This document shows, piece by piece, positions 51,967 to 53,142 of a DNA stretch of 53,142 bases. Source of the stretch: Deltaproteobacteria bacterium. GTDB taxonomy: Bacteria > Myxococcota > Myxococcia > Myxococcales > 40CM-4-68-19. Every line of letters starts with the position of its first letter. The first letter of the stretch is position 1. Both the position numbers and the translations under genes were made by a program. The stretch covers positions 17,882 to 71,023 of the forward strand of contig VBKI01000091.1 in NCBI GenBank assembly GCA_005879535.1, in the 5' to 3' direction. The notes beneath the pieces are model-generated. The model was not told the origin of the DNA. It made no database searches and worked only from the letters and a program-made list of their open reading frames with translations.

Positions 51967-53142
51967 ATGCGCCCCATGGGCCTGCAAGGGCGGCGCGTGC
52001 TCCTCTGCGTAGGGGGCGGCATCGCGGCATACAAAGCCTGCGAGCTCGCCCGCCTGCTCGTGAAGGACGGCGCGCAGGTCCGTGTCGCTCTGACCCCCGC
52101 CGCGCAGCGGTTCGTCACCGCCCTGACGTTCCAGGCGCTGACGGGCTCGGCGGTAGCCGCCGACATCTTCTGCGCCGAGCAGGAGCTCGCCGCGGGCCAC
52201 ATCGCGCTCGCCGATTGGGCCGAGCTGGCCGTCGTCGCGCCGGCGACGGCGAATCTCCTCGCGCGGCTGCGGATCGGGCAGGCCGACGACGCCGCGGCGG
52301 CGGCCCTCCTGGCGATCGATCCCCGCCGCTGGCTGCTCGCGCCGGCGATGAACGAGAAGATGTGGGCGAGCCCCGCGGTCGAAGAGAACGTGCGGGTGCT
52401 CCGCGAGCGCGGAGCACGGATGGTCGGCCCGGCGATCGGCGAGATGGCGGAGCGAAGCCACGTCGGTCCGGGGCGCATGTCGGAGCCGGCAGAGATCTTC
52501 GCCGCCTGCCAGCAGGCGCTCGCGCCTCGCGATCTGGAGGACGTCCCGGTGCTGGTCACCGCCGGGCCCACCCGGGAGATGCTCGACCCGGTCCGTTACC
52601 TCTCGAACCCGTCCTCGGGCCGGATGGGATACGCGCTTGCCGAAGCGGCCCGCGACCGCGGCGCGCGCGTGACGCTGATCTCCGGCCCGGTGGAGCTTCC
52701 CAAGCCGCCGCAGGTCGACATGGTGGAGGTGGTCTCGGCGGAGGACCTCGCGCGCGCCGTGGGCGAGCGTCTCGACGGCGTCCGCGTGGTGGTGATGGCC
52801 GCTGCCGTCGCCGATCAGCGTCCTTCGAAGCGCGCTTCACAGAAGGTGAAGAAGAAGCCCGGCGACGAGACCGTCACCCTGGTGCGGACGCCCGACATCC
52901 TGGCCTCCCTCGGCGAGCGCGCGCAGCGGCCCCTCCTGGTCGGCTTCGCGGCCGAGTCGGAGAACGTCGAAGGGAATGCGCGCGACAAGCTCCTGCGCAA
53001 GAACCTCGACTTGATCGTCGCCAACGACGTGGCCGATGCCTTCGGCAAGACCACCAACAAGGTCCTGGTGCTCGGAAAGGATGGCGCGCGCCGGGAGCTG
53101 GCCGGGCCGAAGCAGACGGTGGCGCACGCCATCTGGGACATG
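51967..53142 (+). CDS. coaBC: Phosphopantothenoylcysteine decarboxylase / phosphopantothenate-cysteine ligase, 3'-truncated
   Basis: This bifunctional enzyme makes phosphopantetheine for coenzyme A. The frame runs off the window end with no stop. The CoaC half has VLLCVGGGIAAYKACELARL, the catalytic His in HIALADWAE, and the APAMNEKMW substrate clamp. The CoaB half starts at about residue 195 (VLVTAGPTREMLDPVRYLSN, SSGRMGYALAEAARDRGA, AAAVADQRPSKRA, with a Q where Tyr is usual, and KVKKK). Start ATG 51967 or 51976 (MGLQGRRVLL); the second fits the family better. Only 37 bases separate it from the divergent kinase gene. Confidence 0.95.
   Translation, partial: MRPMGLQGRRVLLCVGGGIAAYKACELARLLVKDGAQVRVALTPAAQRFVTALTFQALTGSAVAADIFCAEQELAAGHIALADWAELAVVAPATANLLARLRIGQADDAAAAALLAIDPRRWLLAPAMNEKMWASPAVEENVRVLRERGARMVGPAIGEMAERSHVGPGRMSEPAEIFAACQQALAPRDLEDVPVLVTAGPTREMLDPVRYLSNPSSGRMGYALAEAARDRGARVTLISGPVELPKPPQVDMVEVVSAEDLARAVGERLDGVRVVVMAAAVADQRPSKRASQKVKKKPGDETVTLVRTPDILASLGERAQRPLLVGFAAESENVEGNARDKLLRKNLDLIVANDVADAFGKTTNKVLVLGKDGARRELAGPKQTVAHAIWDM

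Overview
The window is about 53 kb of high-GC, densely coded bacterial chromosome. It carries most of the translation and transcription superoperon: the secE-nusG-rplKAJL-rpoBC, str, S10, spc and alpha clusters. Gene order, the RpoB/RpoC sequences, GTG/TTG starts, OmpA-family proteins with thrombospondin type-3 (calcium-binding) repeats, HAF-repeat lipoproteins and an AmmeMemoRadiSam pair suggest a Myxococcota (former Deltaproteobacteria) genome, loosely Anaeromyxobacter-like. This placement is inferred from remembered family features, not from a search. I see no phage, insertion sequence, CRISPR array, rRNA gene or origin.

Layout. (1) 1-10089, accessory and housekeeping: a 5'-truncated nicotinate phosphoribosyltransferase coupled to a PRPP-synthetase-like gene; a TlpA-type thioredoxin and an unknown gene on the minus strand; a RimK-type ligase, a small secreted protein and the 23S rRNA methyltransferase RlmB; a TonB-dependent receptor with a His-rich membrane protein (minus); then a Memo-like protein and its radical SAM partner. 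(2) 10108-22742: a consensus promoter, tRNA-Thr/Tyr/Gly/Thr, rpmG, tRNA-Trp, secE, nusG, rplK, rplA, rplJ, rplL, rpoB and rpoC, with a leader before rplJ, an attenuator-like hairpin before rpoB and a UUCG-tetraloop terminator after rpoC. (3) 22812-26416, an accessory insertion: a 68-aa protein, a 52-aa lipoprotein, an OmpA-family protein and an APC permease. (4) 26474-32495: rpsL, rpsG, a frameshifted lipoprotein on the opposite strand, fusA and tuf. (5) 32572-44344: the S10 and spc operons through secY, adk and map, but without rplC (L3). (6) 44341-45418: two envelope-protein genes where infA is often found. (7) 45502-48903: a consensus promoter and rpmJ, rpsM, rpsK, rpsD, rpoA, rplQ. (8) 49044-53142: a minus-strand cluster of histidine kinase, TPR lipoprotein, membrane protein and receiver protein, and divergently the start of coaBC, cut by the window end.

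The ribosomal, RNA polymerase and Sec genes form tightly spaced cotranscribed units (many ATGA or TAATG overlaps) interrupted by a few structured spacers that probably tune expression. I do not see a convincing new multi-gene system. The most unusual points are: an EF-Tu with a non-canonical switch I and G5 region; absence of rplC between rpsJ and rplD; absence of infA from its usual place and of a second tuf from the tRNA cluster; a 13-codon micro-ORF joined by TAATG overlaps between rplF and rplR; a long hairpin that includes the rplO stop codon; and a frameshifted repeat lipoprotein with a visible internal deletion.
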